The notes under the pieces were generated by a model that worked only from the letters and a program-made list of their open reading frames with translations, was not told the origin of the DNA and searched no databases. Shown here in pieces: positions 21,063-33,383 of a stretch of 64,000 bases of DNA. This DNA is from Planctomycetota bacterium. Its GTDB lineage: Bacteria > Planctomycetota > J058. Numbering within the stretch: position 1 is the first letter of the stretch; every line of letters starts with the position of its first letter. The stretch lies in contig JAHBXY010000029.1 of assembly GCA_019636275.1 (NCBI GenBank), positions 1 to 64,000 of the forward strand, in the 5' to 3' direction. A program made the position numbers and the translations under genes.

Positions 21063-21710
21063 ATGCTCGAGGCCCGCTACACCCCGCGCGCCCCCCGGGT
21101 GCGCACCGCCGGCGGCGCGGTCCGGCGGCTGGCCCTGCACGGGGGCGCGGACCTCGACCCGACCGAGGACCTGCTCCTCGATCTCGGTCCGGGCGGGATG
21201 AAGCTGCTCACGGCGCGGCCGATCCACCCGGGCGACGTCGTCGACCTGTCGCTCGGGCACCCCGCCCTGCGCGGCGCCGTGACCCTCGCCGCCCGCGTCG
21301 TGTGGACGCGCCCGAGCCCCGCCCGGTCGGGATACGCGGAGGCCGGGCTCACGTTCGAGGGGCTGCGCGACACCACGCGCGTGGCCCTCGAGCAGGTGAT
21401 CGCCGCCGAGCTCGGCAGCCAGGTCCTGTGCCGCGGCCGCGGGCCGCTCGGGTGGGTCGCCCCCGGCCAGGACGGCGCCACCTGGTTCGTCTACGACCTC
21501 GAGCGGCGCGACGTCGGCCGGATCCTCGCCGACGCCGCCGGCTTCCGCGCCCAGCGCCTCGCCGGGCCCGCGGAGCAGTGGTCCCGCGACGTCGCCGGGC
21601 TGCTCGAGGCCCTCGCCTGGACCTTCGAGCAGCGCGCGGACCTCCTCGAGCTCCAGCCGCCGCTTCCGTCGCCTTCTGGGCATTCGTCCCACGGAGCGGG
21701 CGCCAGGTGA
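21063..21710 (+). CDS. PilZ-domain protein
   Basis: A 215-residue cytoplasmic protein. Residues about 35-105 carry the PilZ pattern: LDLGPGGMKLL (D-x-x-x-G-G), PGDVVDLSLG, VTLAARVVWTRP and YAEAGLTFEGL. The usual N-terminal RxxxR c-di-GMP contact may be the Arg pair in YTPRAPRVR at residues 6-14. The rest (about 110-215) is helical and unrecognised. PilZ proteins link c-di-GMP to motility, polymer export or adhesion. It has its own promoter-like element with no leader. No c-di-GMP synthase or phosphodiesterase is nearby. Confidence 0.8.
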   Translation: MLEARYTPRAPRVRTAGGAVRRLALHGGADLDPTEDLLLDLGPGGMKLLTARPIHPGDVVDLSLGHPALRGAVTLAARVVWTRPSPARSGYAEAGLTFEGLRDTTRVALEQVIAAELGSQVLCRGRGPLGWVAPGQDGATWFVYDLERRDVGRILADAAGFRAQRLAGPAEQWSRDVAGLLEALAWTFEQRADLLELQPPLPSPSGHSSHGAGAR

Positions 21711-21744
21711 AACGAACGTGCGCCGGTCGATCGCAGATCCCACT

Positions 21745-21761
21745 GCAAGAGAACCTCTTGC
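21745..21761. promoter_or_regulatory. Short perfect dyad GCAAGAG-AAC-CTCTTGC
   Basis: A 7-3-7 perfect inverted repeat in a locally AT-richer gap, 35 nt after the PilZ stop and 82 nt before the PrcB-like gene. It could be an operator or a 3' stem-loop. No T-run follows. Confidence 0.4.
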
Positions 21762-21843
21762 GACTGCGAGTGCCTGGCACGAAGTCTGCTTTTCAAGGCC
21801 GAGGCACCTCTGCCATCGGTGTCAGAACGGGGAAGGACCGACC

Positions 21844-23490
21844 ATGAATCGAGTGCGTGCGCTCGCGACCGCGAGCCTCGTCACCGCCTTCGGCCTCGCG
21901 CAGGCCGACGCGGCGTTCGCGCAGGCCCGGGAGGCGGTCGAGTACACGACGATCACGCGGCGCGTGACCGGCGGGCCGCCCTTCCCCGTGCGCGCGGTCC
22001 TCACCTCGGCCGAGGAGTACGCGCGCTTCTTCCGCACCCGCGAGCCCGCGCAGTGCGACTTCACGAGCGAGTTCCTCATCCTCGTGCACCTCGGCACCGA
22101 GGGGAGCCAGGGCTACACGGTCCGCGTCACGGCGGTCGAGCGCGTGCAGTCGAACCCGCCGGTGGTGACGGTCAAGTACCGCCTGACGCCCGGCGGCGCC
22201 GGCGCGGGCACGGTCGGCGGGGCCCCCGTCGTGCGGCCGACCGACCCGCCGGTGGTCGCCGAGGCCCCGGCCGAGCTGATCAAGGTGCGCCGCCTGCAGG
22301 AGCGCGACCGCTCCACGAGCGGGGGCATCGACCTGAGCAAGGACCAGCTGCGCTTCTTCGAGGAAGGCGGCATGGACCGGGTCGGCTTCAACGTGATCTC
22401 TCGCACGCTCACCGGCTCGGCCTTCGAGCAGGTCACGGTCGACTTCACCGGCGACGTCAAGGTCCGCCGCGGCCCGGGCGAGCCGAAGAAGACGCGCCTG
22501 CTCCTGTCGGAGCTCGACCGCATGGCGGTCGTGGTGCAGAACTCGCAGATCAAGTCGCTGCCGCGCACCCTCCCGACGCAGCAGCTCGGCGGGACGCGGT
22601 TCTTCTTCAACCACTTCGACGGCGCGCGCCGGCGCACGATCGTCGAGGGCACCCAGCAGTTCGAGGGCGCCTACGCCGACCGCATCCGGCCCATGTCGCA
22701 GGCGTTCGACCTGATCCTGGGCCGCCTCGAGCGGCGCCCGATCCAGGTCGAGGGCGTGGTCGAGGTCGTCGAGGAGGCCGACGCCGTCCGCATCCAGGGG
22801 GCGCTCGGGCTGAGCTACTACCTGCGCGGCCCGCTGGCGCGGAAGCTCGTCGTCCTGCAGGGCCGCAAGGTGGTCCTCGAGGCCGTGGCGCAGCTCAAGA
22901 GCTCGACCGAGGCCGAGGGCGTGATCCGCCGGGTCCTCTACCCGCAGCGCTCGCAGATCGCGGGCACGATCGGGCAGCAGGGCGGCAAGCTCGTGATCGT
23001 CCCCGCCTACCCCATGCCGGACGCGCCGATCCCGCTCCTCGGCCCCCGGGCGCAGGAGCTGGTCGGCCCCGAGATGGGCAAGCCGGTCATGCTCGACATG
23101 TGGCTCATGTTCAACGACCGCGGCCTGCCCAGCGAGGGCTTCGTCGAGTCGATCCTGGCGATCACGCTCTCGCACGTCGTCCTGCGCGACCGGCCGGAGG
23201 CGCAGTCCATGCCCGTGGGCGAGCTCCCCGAGCGCACGACCGTCTGGGTCAGCGCGCGCCGGGGCGGGGCCGAGGGCGTGGCGCTCGCGTCGGCCAACAT
23301 GAAGAGCGGCTGGGTGCCGTCGCAGCTCCTGCGCTTCCACTACGAGCCGAAGATCCCCGGCCTCACCGAGGGGATCACGCCGCGCAACCCCAACGAGTCG
23401 GGCGACCCGCGCCTGCGCGACCGGATCGAGCGCGAGCTCGAGGACGAGCGCAACCGGTCGCGCAACCCGAACGTCGACCGGCCCCGCTAA
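21844..23490 (+). CDS. Exported protein with PrcB_C-like domain
   Basis: A 548-residue protein with a signal peptide ending near AFA-QAREA (about residue 27). Residues about 50-105 resemble the PrcB C-terminal domain: SEFLILVHLGTEGSQGYTVR and VQSNPPVVTVKYRLTPGG, matching its 'lv..lG....GY.v.i..v.....v.v.....pG'. The remainder (about 170-500) has long beta-rich and helical stretches (TRLLLSELDRMAVVVQNSQI, RTIVEGTQQFEGAYADRI) and a charged C-terminal tail; I know no family for it. It is likely periplasmic. The ATG follows GGAAGGACCGACC, and the gap upstream is a plausible promoter. Confidence 0.7.
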   Translation: MNRVRALATASLVTAFGLAQADAAFAQAREAVEYTTITRRVTGGPPFPVRAVLTSAEEYARFFRTREPAQCDFTSEFLILVHLGTEGSQGYTVRVTAVERVQSNPPVVTVKYRLTPGGAGAGTVGGAPVVRPTDPPVVAEAPAELIKVRRLQERDRSTSGGIDLSKDQLRFFEEGGMDRVGFNVISRTLTGSAFEQVTVDFTGDVKVRRGPGEPKKTRLLLSELDRMAVVVQNSQIKSLPRTLPTQQLGGTRFFFNHFDGARRRTIVEGTQQFEGAYADRIRPMSQAFDLILGRLERRPIQVEGVVEVVEEADAVRIQGALGLSYYLRGPLARKLVVLQGRKVVLEAVAQLKSSTEAEGVIRRVLYPQRSQIAGTIGQQGGKLVIVPAYPMPDAPIPLLGPRAQELVGPEMGKPVMLDMWLMFNDRGLPSEGFVESILAITLSHVVLRDRPEAQSMPVGELPERTTVWVSARRGGAEGVALASANMKSGWVPSQLLRFHYEPKIPGLTEGITPRNPNESGDPRLRDRIERELEDERNRSRNPNVDRPR

Positions 23491-23502
23491 CCGGCCGGCA
23501 GG

Positions 23503-25341
23503 TCAGCGCGCGCCGCGGGCGGCGACCTCCGCCCGCGGCGTCGGCGGCACGCGCAGGCGGCGCAGGGCCTGCTCCGCCACGCGGCCGGCCACGGGGGCGG
23601 CGATCGTGCCGCCCCAGGCCTTGGCCTTGGCGGTGCTCGGCCCCCAGACGACGACCGAGAAGGCGATCCGCGGCTCGTCGGCCGGCGCGAAGCCGCAGAA
23701 CGAGGCCACGACCTCGCGGTCGTGGTAGCGACCGTCGACGAGCAGCTTCGTCGTGCCCGTCTTGCCGGCGATGGCGTAGGCATCCGACTGGGCGCGGCGC
23801 GCGGTGCCCCGCGGGTCGTTGACGACGCGCTCGAGCGCGGCGCGCAGCGGGCCGCGCGCCACCTCGCCCGAGAGCGGGCGGGCCACGGCCTGCGGCGCCC
23901 AGGCGCGCACGACCTCGCCCTGCCGGTCGCGCACCTCGCGCACGAGGCGCGGGCGGTAGAGCGTGCCGCCGTTGGCCAGCGCGGCGTAGGCCATGGCCAT
24001 CTGCAGGGGGGTGACCGACACGGCGTAGCCCTGGGCGTAGCTGCCGATCGTCGTCACGTCGCGCTTCGCGAGCGCGTCGGCGCGGCCGGCGGCCTCGCCC
24101 GGCAGGTCGATCCCGGTCCGGCGGCCGAGGCCGAAGCCCGACCCGACCCGCTGCGCCTGCTCACCGGAGAGGCGCTGCGTGATCATGTACGAGCCCGAGT
24201 TCGACGACTGCACGATCACGTCCGCCTCGAACACCTGCCCCACGAGGTGGTGGTCCTCGATCGCCTTGCGCCGGCGGGGCACCATCAGCCGCTGCGGGCA
24301 GAAGATCGGCCGGTCGGGGCCGCCGAGGCCCAGCTCCCAGGCGGTGGCGATGAACAGCGGCTTGATCGTCGAGCCCGGCTCGTAGGTGTCGGTGATCGCG
24401 CGGCAGCGGATCCCGGGGAGGGTCTCGGCCGGCCGCTCGGGGTCGAACGGCGGCCAGGAGGCCAGGGCCAGGACGTCGCCGGTGCGCACGTCGACGACGA
24501 CGCAGGCGGCGCCCTGCGGCTGCGACTGCGCGGCCATGGCCGCCAGCTCGGCCTCGGCGATCGCCTGCACGCTCCGGTCGAGCGACAGCACGGCGTCGTG
24601 ACCCGGCTGCGCCGGCACGTGCAGGCCGCCCGGGGCGACGAGCTCGCGCCGCAGGTTGTCGAGGCGCACCTCGCGCGTGCCGGGCGTGCCGGTGAGCGCC
24701 TCGTCGAGGACGCGCTCGAGGCCCGACGCGGCGCGCCCCTCCTGCCCGACGAGGCCGAGCGCCTGCGCGGCGAGCGGGCCGAACGGCCAGGCGCGCACGG
24801 GCTCGTGCTCGAGCTGCACGTGGTGCAGGCGCATGGCCTTGAGCCGGGCCATCGTGTCGGGCTCGAGGCGGCGCCGGCGGAAGTAGAAGGCCTTGCCGCG
24901 GCGCACGCGGTCCTCGACGAAGGCGCGCTCGGCGCCGGTCAACGGCGCGTCGGGCTCGCAGGCGGCCGCCAGCGACGAGACGAAGGCCACGGCGTCGCGG
25001 CCGGGCCGCCCCTCGACCAGGAGGCTGCCGCGCACGAGCGACGCGGCGACCGGCACGAGGCGCTCGCCGCCGTCGAGGACGAACAGGCGCCCGCGCTCGG
25101 CCGGCTCCGGGCGCAGGCGCACGTGCTGGCGCTCGGCCGCCTCGCGCCAGCGCGGGTGCTCGAGCACCTGGAGCGTGTAGAGGCGGTGCGCGAGCAGCCC
25201 GTAGCCGACGAGGAGCCCGCAGAGGGCCACGCGGGCGAACAGGCGCGCGCCGCGCGGCGCCTGCCCGGGTCGCAGGAGGCGCGCCCGCTCGCGGGCCAGG
25301 CGCAGGGCGGCGACGAGGGCCGGGATCAGGGACGCGCTCAC
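23503..25341 (-). CDS. ftsI: Peptidoglycan D,D-transpeptidase (class B PBP, FtsI type)
   Basis: A 612-residue inner-membrane protein that cross-links septal peptidoglycan in the periplasm. One membrane segment (LFARVALCGLLVGYGLLAHR, about 33-52) is followed by the dimerisation/pedestal domain (GLVGQEGRAASGLERVLDEA) and the transpeptidase domain. The three catalytic motifs are intact: STIK in YEPGSTIKPL (about 323), SSN (about 378) and KTGT (about 525). GTG 25341 sits in a GTGA overlap with the ftsL-like stop. It belongs with ftsL but no other dcw genes (mraY, murE, ftsW) are next to it. Distinguishing FtsI from a generic class B PBP relies on the FtsL pairing. Confidence 0.9.
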   Translation of the reverse strand: MSASLIPALVAALRLARERARLLRPGQAPRGARLFARVALCGLLVGYGLLAHRLYTLQVLEHPRWREAAERQHVRLRPEPAERGRLFVLDGGERLVPVAASLVRGSLLVEGRPGRDAVAFVSSLAAACEPDAPLTGAERAFVEDRVRRGKAFYFRRRRLEPDTMARLKAMRLHHVQLEHEPVRAWPFGPLAAQALGLVGQEGRAASGLERVLDEALTGTPGTREVRLDNLRRELVAPGGLHVPAQPGHDAVLSLDRSVQAIAEAELAAMAAQSQPQGAACVVVDVRTGDVLALASWPPFDPERPAETLPGIRCRAITDTYEPGSTIKPLFIATAWELGLGGPDRPIFCPQRLMVPRRRKAIEDHHLVGQVFEADVIVQSSNSGSYMITQRLSGEQAQRVGSGFGLGRRTGIDLPGEAAGRADALAKRDVTTIGSYAQGYAVSVTPLQMAMAYAALANGGTLYRPRLVREVRDRQGEVVRAWAPQAVARPLSGEVARGPLRAALERVVNDPRGTARRAQSDAYAIAGKTGTTKLLVDGRYHDREVVASFCGFAPADEPRIAFSVVVWGPSTAKAKAWGGTIAAPVAGRVAEQALRRLRVPPTPRAEVAARGAR

Positions 25342-25601
25342 CGCGCCGCCCCCGTGAGCGCCTCGAGCTCGGCCTGGCCGGCGACGTCGAGGGCGCGGGC
25401 CCGCTCGACGAGGCGCTCGGGGACGGCCGCCTGCTCGAACTCGAGCCGGCGGACCTTCTCCTCCTCGACCAGCCGGGCGCGCTCCTCCTCGAGGGCGCGG
25501 ACCTCGTAGCCCAGGCGCGTGCGCTCGACGTGCTCGGCCACGGTGAGCACGGCGAGCACGCCGACGAGCGCGATGACGAGCAGGTAGCGCAGCGCGGACA
25601 C
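25338..25601 (-). CDS. ftsL: FtsL-like cell-division protein
   Basis: An 87-residue bitopic protein: a short cytoplasmic start, one membrane segment (YLLVIALVGVLAVLTVAEHV, about 6-25) and a coiled coil rich in Glu and Arg (LGYEVRALEEERARLVEEEK). That size and layout, and direct overlap with ftsI, are typical of FtsL, which recruits FtsI and FtsW at the septum. FtsL diverges strongly in sequence, so identification rests mainly on context. GTG 25601 is the only start that keeps the membrane segment. Confidence 0.75.
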   Translation of the reverse strand: MSALRYLLVIALVGVLAVLTVAEHVERTRLGYEVRALEEERARLVEEEKVRRLEFEQAAVPERLVERARALDVAGQAELEALTGAAR

Positions 25602-25644
25602 GGTCGCCCCCGGCCCCCTCTTCGGTCGCGGCGGGGGCGGGACT

Positions 25645-26313
25645 TCAGCCCCGGGTCAGCGTCAGGACGAACACGTCCCGCGTCCGCGGTGGGTCGGCGA
25701 CCGTGCGCACCTCGAGCGCGCAGCGGAGGCCGCGGGCCGCCGCCAGGTCGACGAGCGCCTGCAGGCAGGGGCGCCCGGGGTCGCTGATCAGGGCGCGGCC
25801 GCCCGGCGCCAGGGCGAGGTCGATCGCCCGCACGACCCGCGGCGGCAGGTCGGGGACGTAGGCCACGTCGGCCGCGAGCACGAGGTCGAAGCCGCCGGGC
25901 ACGTCGTCGCGGCGCAGGTCCAGCGCCTGGTAGCGCACGCCCGGCGCGCCGTTGCGCGCCGCGTTGCGCGCGAGGAGCGCCGGGACGTCCGGGTGGTAGT
26001 CGGTCGCCAGCACGTCGGCCCCGAGGAGCCCCGCGACGAGGCTCGGCGCGGCCAGGCCGCAGCCCAGCTCGAGCACGCGCCGCCGGGCGAGGCCCGCGCG
26101 GCCCAGGTCGGCCACGGCCTCGGCCAGGGCGCGGGCGCTCGGCCAGATCACGCCGAAGTAGGGGCAGAGCTCCTCGAGGCGCGCGTCGTCGACCTCGCCC
26201 TCGCGGGCCAGGGCGGCGGCGACCGCCTCGAGCGCCTGCCCCTCGTCGGCGAGCCGCTCGATCGCGAGGCGCACGCCGGAGAAGACCTCGTCGTGGACCG
26301 CGGTCGGCCCCAC
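25645..26313 (-). CDS. Class I SAM-dependent methyltransferase
   Basis: A 222-residue protein. Motif I is VLELGCGLAAPSLVAGLLGA; motif II is ATDYHPDVPALLARNAARNG; motif IV is FDLVLAADVAYV, followed by a proline-rich loop. This matches family-16-type (METTL21/NNMT-related lysine or small-molecule) methyltransferases, where 'FDLVLAADV.Y' is standard. The substrate is uncertain. Start GTG 26313 leaves 4 nt after the upstream stop, so it is likely translated with the small gene before it. Confidence 0.82.
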   Translation of the reverse strand: MGPTAVHDEVFSGVRLAIERLADEGQALEAVAAALAREGEVDDARLEELCPYFGVIWPSARALAEAVADLGRAGLARRRVLELGCGLAAPSLVAGLLGADVLATDYHPDVPALLARNAARNGAPGVRYQALDLRRDDVPGGFDLVLAADVAYVPDLPPRVVRAIDLALAPGGRALISDPGRPCLQALVDLAAARGLRCALEVRTVADPPRTRDVFVLTLTRG

Positions 26314-26317
26314 CCCG

Positions 26318-26596
26318 TCAGAGCGGCGGGCCGAAGCTGAACGTGAGCGTGTTCTCCACGGTCTTCAGCTGCAACGGGCCGTCGGTCCAGAACTTCTCGA
26401 ACGTCCCCTCGGGGCACTCGAACAGGCACAGGTCGACCCGCTGCCCGCCGACCTGGACCTGGCCCAGGTAGTAGTGCCTGCGCCCCTTCGCGTCGGGGGA
26501 GCTCTCGATCCACTCGAAGTCGAGGCGCGGGCCCTCGAACATGGCCGTCTCTTCGCCGAGCTGCAGCGTGAGCGTTCCGTCGACCTTCGCGATCAT
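26318..26596 (-). CDS. Hypothetical protein (92 aa)
   Basis: A 92-residue beta-rich protein: TLTLQLGEETAMFEGPRLDF, HYYLGQVQVGGQRVDLCLFE, then LKTVENTLTFSFGPPL. No cysteine motif, signal peptide or membrane segment. A perfect AGGAGG site precedes ATG 26596, which supports it as a real gene. I recognise no family. It ends 4 nt before the methyltransferase gene and probably shares its transcript. Confidence 0.65.
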   Translation of the reverse strand: MIAKVDGTLTLQLGEETAMFEGPRLDFEWIESSPDAKGRRHYYLGQVQVGGQRVDLCLFECPEGTFEKFWTDGPLQLKTVENTLTFSFGPPL

Positions 26597-26683
26597 CGCG
26601 CCTCCTGTTTGGGCGGAAGATGACCACGCGCCCGCCGGCGCGGCAAGCGGGCGCGGTCGAGCGCGGCCTGCCACACTCGCCCC

Positions 26684-28941
<2,258 letters not shown>

Positions 28942-28963
28942 CCCGCCCCGCGGCGCGGCGAGC

Positions 28964-28969
28964 TAAGAT
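28964..28969 (+). promoter_or_regulatory. TAAGAT -10 box, leaderless start of ABC ATPase
   Basis: TAAGAT is followed by 6 nt and then GTG 28976. The gap to the preceding stop is only 34 nt, so this transport operon could have its own promoter with no leader. Confidence 0.45.
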
Positions 28970-28975
28970 CCGCCC

Positions 28976-29895
<920 letters not shown>

Positions 29896-29899
<4 letters not shown>

Positions 29900-32184
29900 C
29901 GGCCGCCGCGCGCACGTGGGCGATCGCGCGCCGCGAGCTCCAGGCCACCTTCGGCCAGCCGCCCGCGTGGGTGTTCCTGGCCGCGTTCCTGGCCCTGGCC
30001 GCCGGGCCGGCCCTGCCGCGCTTCTTCGCCCAGGGCGTGGCCGACCTGCGCGAGCCGCTCGGCTGGCTGCGCCTGGCGCTCCTCCTCCTGGCGCCGGCCG
30101 CGGCCATGCGCCTGTGGGCCGAGGAGCGCGCGGCGGGGACGTTCGAGCTCCTGTTCACGCTGCCCGTGCGCCCCGCCGAGGCGGTCCTGGGCAAGTTCCT
30201 CGCCGGCCTCGCGCTCCTGGCCGCCGGGCTGCTCCTGTGGGCGGCGGTGCCGCTGACCCTCTCGGCGCTGTGCGACCTCGACCCGGGGCAGGTCGCGGCC
30301 GGGGCGCTCGGCGCGCTCCTCCTCGGCGCCACCCTGCTCGCCGGCGGCATGCTCGCCTCGGCGCTCACGTCGAGCCAGGTCGTGGCCTTCGTCGGCGGCG
30401 CGTCGTTCGGGGCGCTGCTCGTGCTCGGCCTCGCGCCCGACGTCCTCGAGCGCGTCCTGCCGCACGCCCTGGTCGAGGCGGCCGCCGACCTGGGCGCGGC
30501 GCGGCACGTCGAGGCCTTCGACCGCGGCGTCCTCGACACGGGCGACGCCGCCTACTTCGTCGGGCTCACGGCGCTCCTCCTGGCCCTGAACGCGCTGCTC
30601 GTCGAGCGGAGGGGCGGCGCGCGCCGCGAGCCGCTCGCCGCCGGCGCGCTGGTCGTGCTCGCCGCCCTCCTCGCCGTCGACCTCCTCGGCCAGCGGCCGC
30701 TGCGCGCGCGGTTCGACCTGACGCTCGGCCGCGCCAACACGCTCGCGCCCGCCCTGCGCGAGGCGCTCGCCGGGCTCGATCAGCCGCTCGTCGTGCGCGC
30801 CTACGTGACGCGCGACCTGCCGCCGGGCTACGAGCACCTGCGCCCGCAGGTGCGCGCGCTGGTCGACCTCCTGCACGACGTGCGCGACGCGGCGCCCTCT
30901 CGCGTGGTCCTCGACCTGCGCGACCCGCTCGGCGGCGACGACGTGCTGGAGCGCCAGCGGCTCGCGCGGCAGGCCGAGCAGGACGGCGTGCCGCCGGTCG
31001 TCGTCGGCACGCTCAGCGAGGACCAGGCGGGCGAGCTGCGCCTCTACGCGGGCGTCGCGCTGCTCCTGGGCGACCGGGCGCCGGCGGTCGTCCCGCGGGC
31101 GATCCTGCGCGACGACCTGGAGTGGGAGCTCACCGCGGCCGTGTCGCGCGTGACGCAGCCGCGCCTGCGCGTGGCGCTCTCGGGCGAGGGGCTCGGCGAC
31201 TGCGGCGAGGCCCGGGCGGCGCTCGGGCGCGCCTACGCCGTCGAGGAGGTGGACCTCGACGCGCGCGAGGTCCCCGCCGACGTGGCGCTGCTCCTGCACG
31301 CGGCGCCCGTCCCGCCGTCCGAGCGCGCCCTGGCCGCGATCGACGAGCACCTGCGCCGCGGGCGGCGCGCGCTGCTCCTCGTCGAGTCGCACCTCGTCGA
31401 CCCGGTCGCCTGGCGGGCGACGCCCTTCGACGGGAGCCCCCTGCCCGGGTGGCTGCGCGAGCGCGGCGTGGCGCTCGGCCCCGGGCTGGCGCTGGCGCCG
31501 GCCGAGCGCCCGCACACGTTCGAGGTCGACGGCGCGCTCGTCCGCTCGCGCTACCCGTGGCTGATCGACGCCTCGCCGGCGCACGACCCCGACAGCCCCG
31601 CGCTGGCCGGGGTCGGCCGGGCGCTCCTGCCCTTCGCCGCGCCGCTCGAGCCCGCCGGGCCGCCGCCCGGCGTCGCCTGGACGCCGCTCCTGCGCACGGC
31701 AGCGCCGGGGTGGGTGGCCGGGCGCGGCGGCGGGCGATCGACCTCCACCCGCTGCGGCCCGTGAGCGCGGCGCGAGCGCCCGCCGGCGCCAGTGACGCTC
31801 GCCGCGGCCGTCACCGGTCCGCTCGGGGGGCCGCTCGGGCCGGGCGCGCCGCCGGGGCGGCTCGTCGTCGTCGGCGACTCCGACTTCTGCCGCGACCGCA
31901 ACCTGCGCGACGGCGACGGCGTGGGCCTGCTGCTCAACCTCGTCGACTGGTCCCTCGACCGGGCGGCGCTGGCGCCCGTGCGCGCGCGCGGCCAGGCGGC
32001 GCCCCTGCGGGCCGACGCGCGCCTCCTCGGCTGGACGGGCGAGCGGGCGCAGGGCGCGGCGGTCGTGCTCCTGGGCCTCCTCCTGCCGGCGCTCGTCCTC
32101 GGCGGCGGGCTCCTGGGCCTCAGGCGGCGCGGCGCGGGCGCCGCCCGGGCCGCGCGCGCGCTGACACCCGCGCCGCGGCCGTGA
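29896..32184 (+). CDS. ABC permease fused to GldG-like domain, frameshifted near its end
   Basis: The first ~245 residues are an ABC-2 permease with six hydrophobic segments (WVFLAAFLALAAGPALPRFF, LLVLGLAPDVLERVL). It has the ABC-2 ERAAGTFELLFTLPVRPAEA motif. From about 255 comes a GldG-like extracellular domain: RANTLAPALREALAGLDQPL, YVTRDLPPGYEHLRPQVRAL, VVVGTLSEDQAGELRLYAGV, then GRRALLLVESH. Two small frame changes at about 31725 and 31785 interrupt it. Afterwards GRLVVVGDSDFCRDRNLRDG and a last membrane segment, LLGLLLPALVLGGGLLGLRR, finish the protein at 32184. All expected parts are present, so the breaks are probably sequence errors. It overlaps the ATPase gene. Confidence 0.8.
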
Positions 32185-32200
32185 AGAAGGACGGTGCGCC

Positions 32201-33108
32201 ATGAGCCGGCGCGTGGCGCGGCTCGCCGGGCTGGTCGCGGCCCTGGCGGCTCGCCCGCGGGCTGGTGGCCCTGGCCGACCGGCCGCCAGCGCCGCCGCCG
32301 GCGCTGGTCGGGTCGACCCGGCCGACGTGGCCGCGTCGTCGCCCGCGGCGCCGCGACGCGGCGCTCGCCCGCGACCCTGCCGCGCCGGCCGGCTGGTGGG
32401 TGCTCGGGCCGGGTGACGCCCGCGCGGCGCGCGCCCGGGCGTCGACGCGCTGCTGGCGCGCGTCGCCGCCTGGCGCGTCGACCGCCCGGCGGCGGCGACC
32501 CGGCGCGCCACGCCGAGCGCGTCCTCGACGAGGGCCGGGCGCGCGGGCTGCGGCTCGAGGCGGCCGACGGCCGGACGCTCGCGGACCTGCTCGTCGGCCG
32601 GATCGCCGGGATCGAGCTCGCCGAGGCGCTGGGCTCGGGCGGCGCCCTCGACCCGCGGCGCCTGGGGCTGTTCGTCCGCCGCCGGGGCCACGACGCGACG
32701 TGGGTGGTGGCCGAGTTCCTCACGCGCGAGCTCGAGCCCGAGGCGCGGGCGTGGCTCGCCCCGCCCCTCCCCGTGGCCGCCGCCGACGTGGCGCGGCTGC
32801 GGCTGCCGGGGCTCGAGGTCGCGTTCGGCGACGGCGACCCCCGGCGCGTCGACGACCCGCGCCCGATCGGCGCCGGCCGCGCCGCCGGGCTGGTGTTCGC
32901 CGCGCTCGGCCTGGTCCCGACGGCCGTCGCGGCCGACGCGCCGCCCCCCGACGCGCTCGCCGTCGAGGTCGTCACGCGCGACGGCGTCGCGCGGCAGGCG
33001 CGGCTCTGGCGCGCGGGCGGGCGCGCCCTGGCGCTTGGTGCGGGCGGCGCCGTCGAGGTCGACCCGCGCGGGCTCGAGCGCCTGCTGGAGTTGTTGCGCG
33101 CCGAGTGA
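32201..33108 (+). pseudogene. DUF4340-like envelope protein, frameshifted N-terminus
   Basis: Begins at ATG 32201 with MSRRVARLAGLVAALAA, as a membrane anchor. In the first 330 bp at least two frame changes are needed (WWVLGPGDARAARAR is in another frame). From about 32520 one frame runs clean to the stop: GLRLEAADGRTLADLLVGRI, LDPRRLGLFVRRRGHDATWV, then VEVDPRGLERLLELLRAE. The pattern (short substrate-like 'G....lg.....g...vyv......v') and position after a GldFG-like permease match DUF4340 proteins. It ends 8 nt before hairpin repeat copy D. Confidence 0.6.
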
Positions 33109-33116
33109 GGTGTGCT

Positions 33117-33221
33117 CGACGGCTGCGGGCGACGATGCTGGCCGCCGCGGCGCGCGCGCGGGCTCGAAGTCGTCGCCCGCGCGCCTCGCCGCCGCGGCTC
33201 AGCCTCGTCGCCCTCGCCTCA
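33117..33221 (+). repeat. Dispersed hairpin repeat, copy D (degenerate core)
   Basis: CGACGGCTGCGGGCGACGAT begins 8 nt after the DUF4340-like stop. A stem of GCCGCGGC...GCGCGGGC (33144-33163 with 33175-33198, with a small internal bulge) surrounds a short loop that lacks the TAGGATC core. The tail CCTCGTCGCCCTCGCCTCA matches copy A. Confidence 0.65.
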
Positions 33222-33256
33222 CGGGCTGCTCCGATCGAGGCTGATCACCCAGGCCT

Positions 33257-33298
33257 GGAGGTCACCTCCCTCGACGCCGCGCCGTCCCCGGCTATCCT
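33257..33298 (+). promoter_or_regulatory. gap promoter with overlapping palindrome
   Basis: A perfect 13-bp palindrome, GGAGGTCACCTCC (33257-33269), lies 23 bp upstream of a TATCCT -10-like box (33293-33298), so it would sit next to or on the -35 region. A long leader then leads to GGGAGGTCGC-ATG of the first GAPDH gene. A repressor site is a reasonable inference. Confidence 0.45.
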
Positions 33299-33383
33299 GG
33301 GTCGTCCTGGAGTTACGGCCGGTCGTCCGGAATCGCGGCGGCGCGCCTCTCCTCTCGAAACCACGTCCCCCGCGGGAGGTCGC

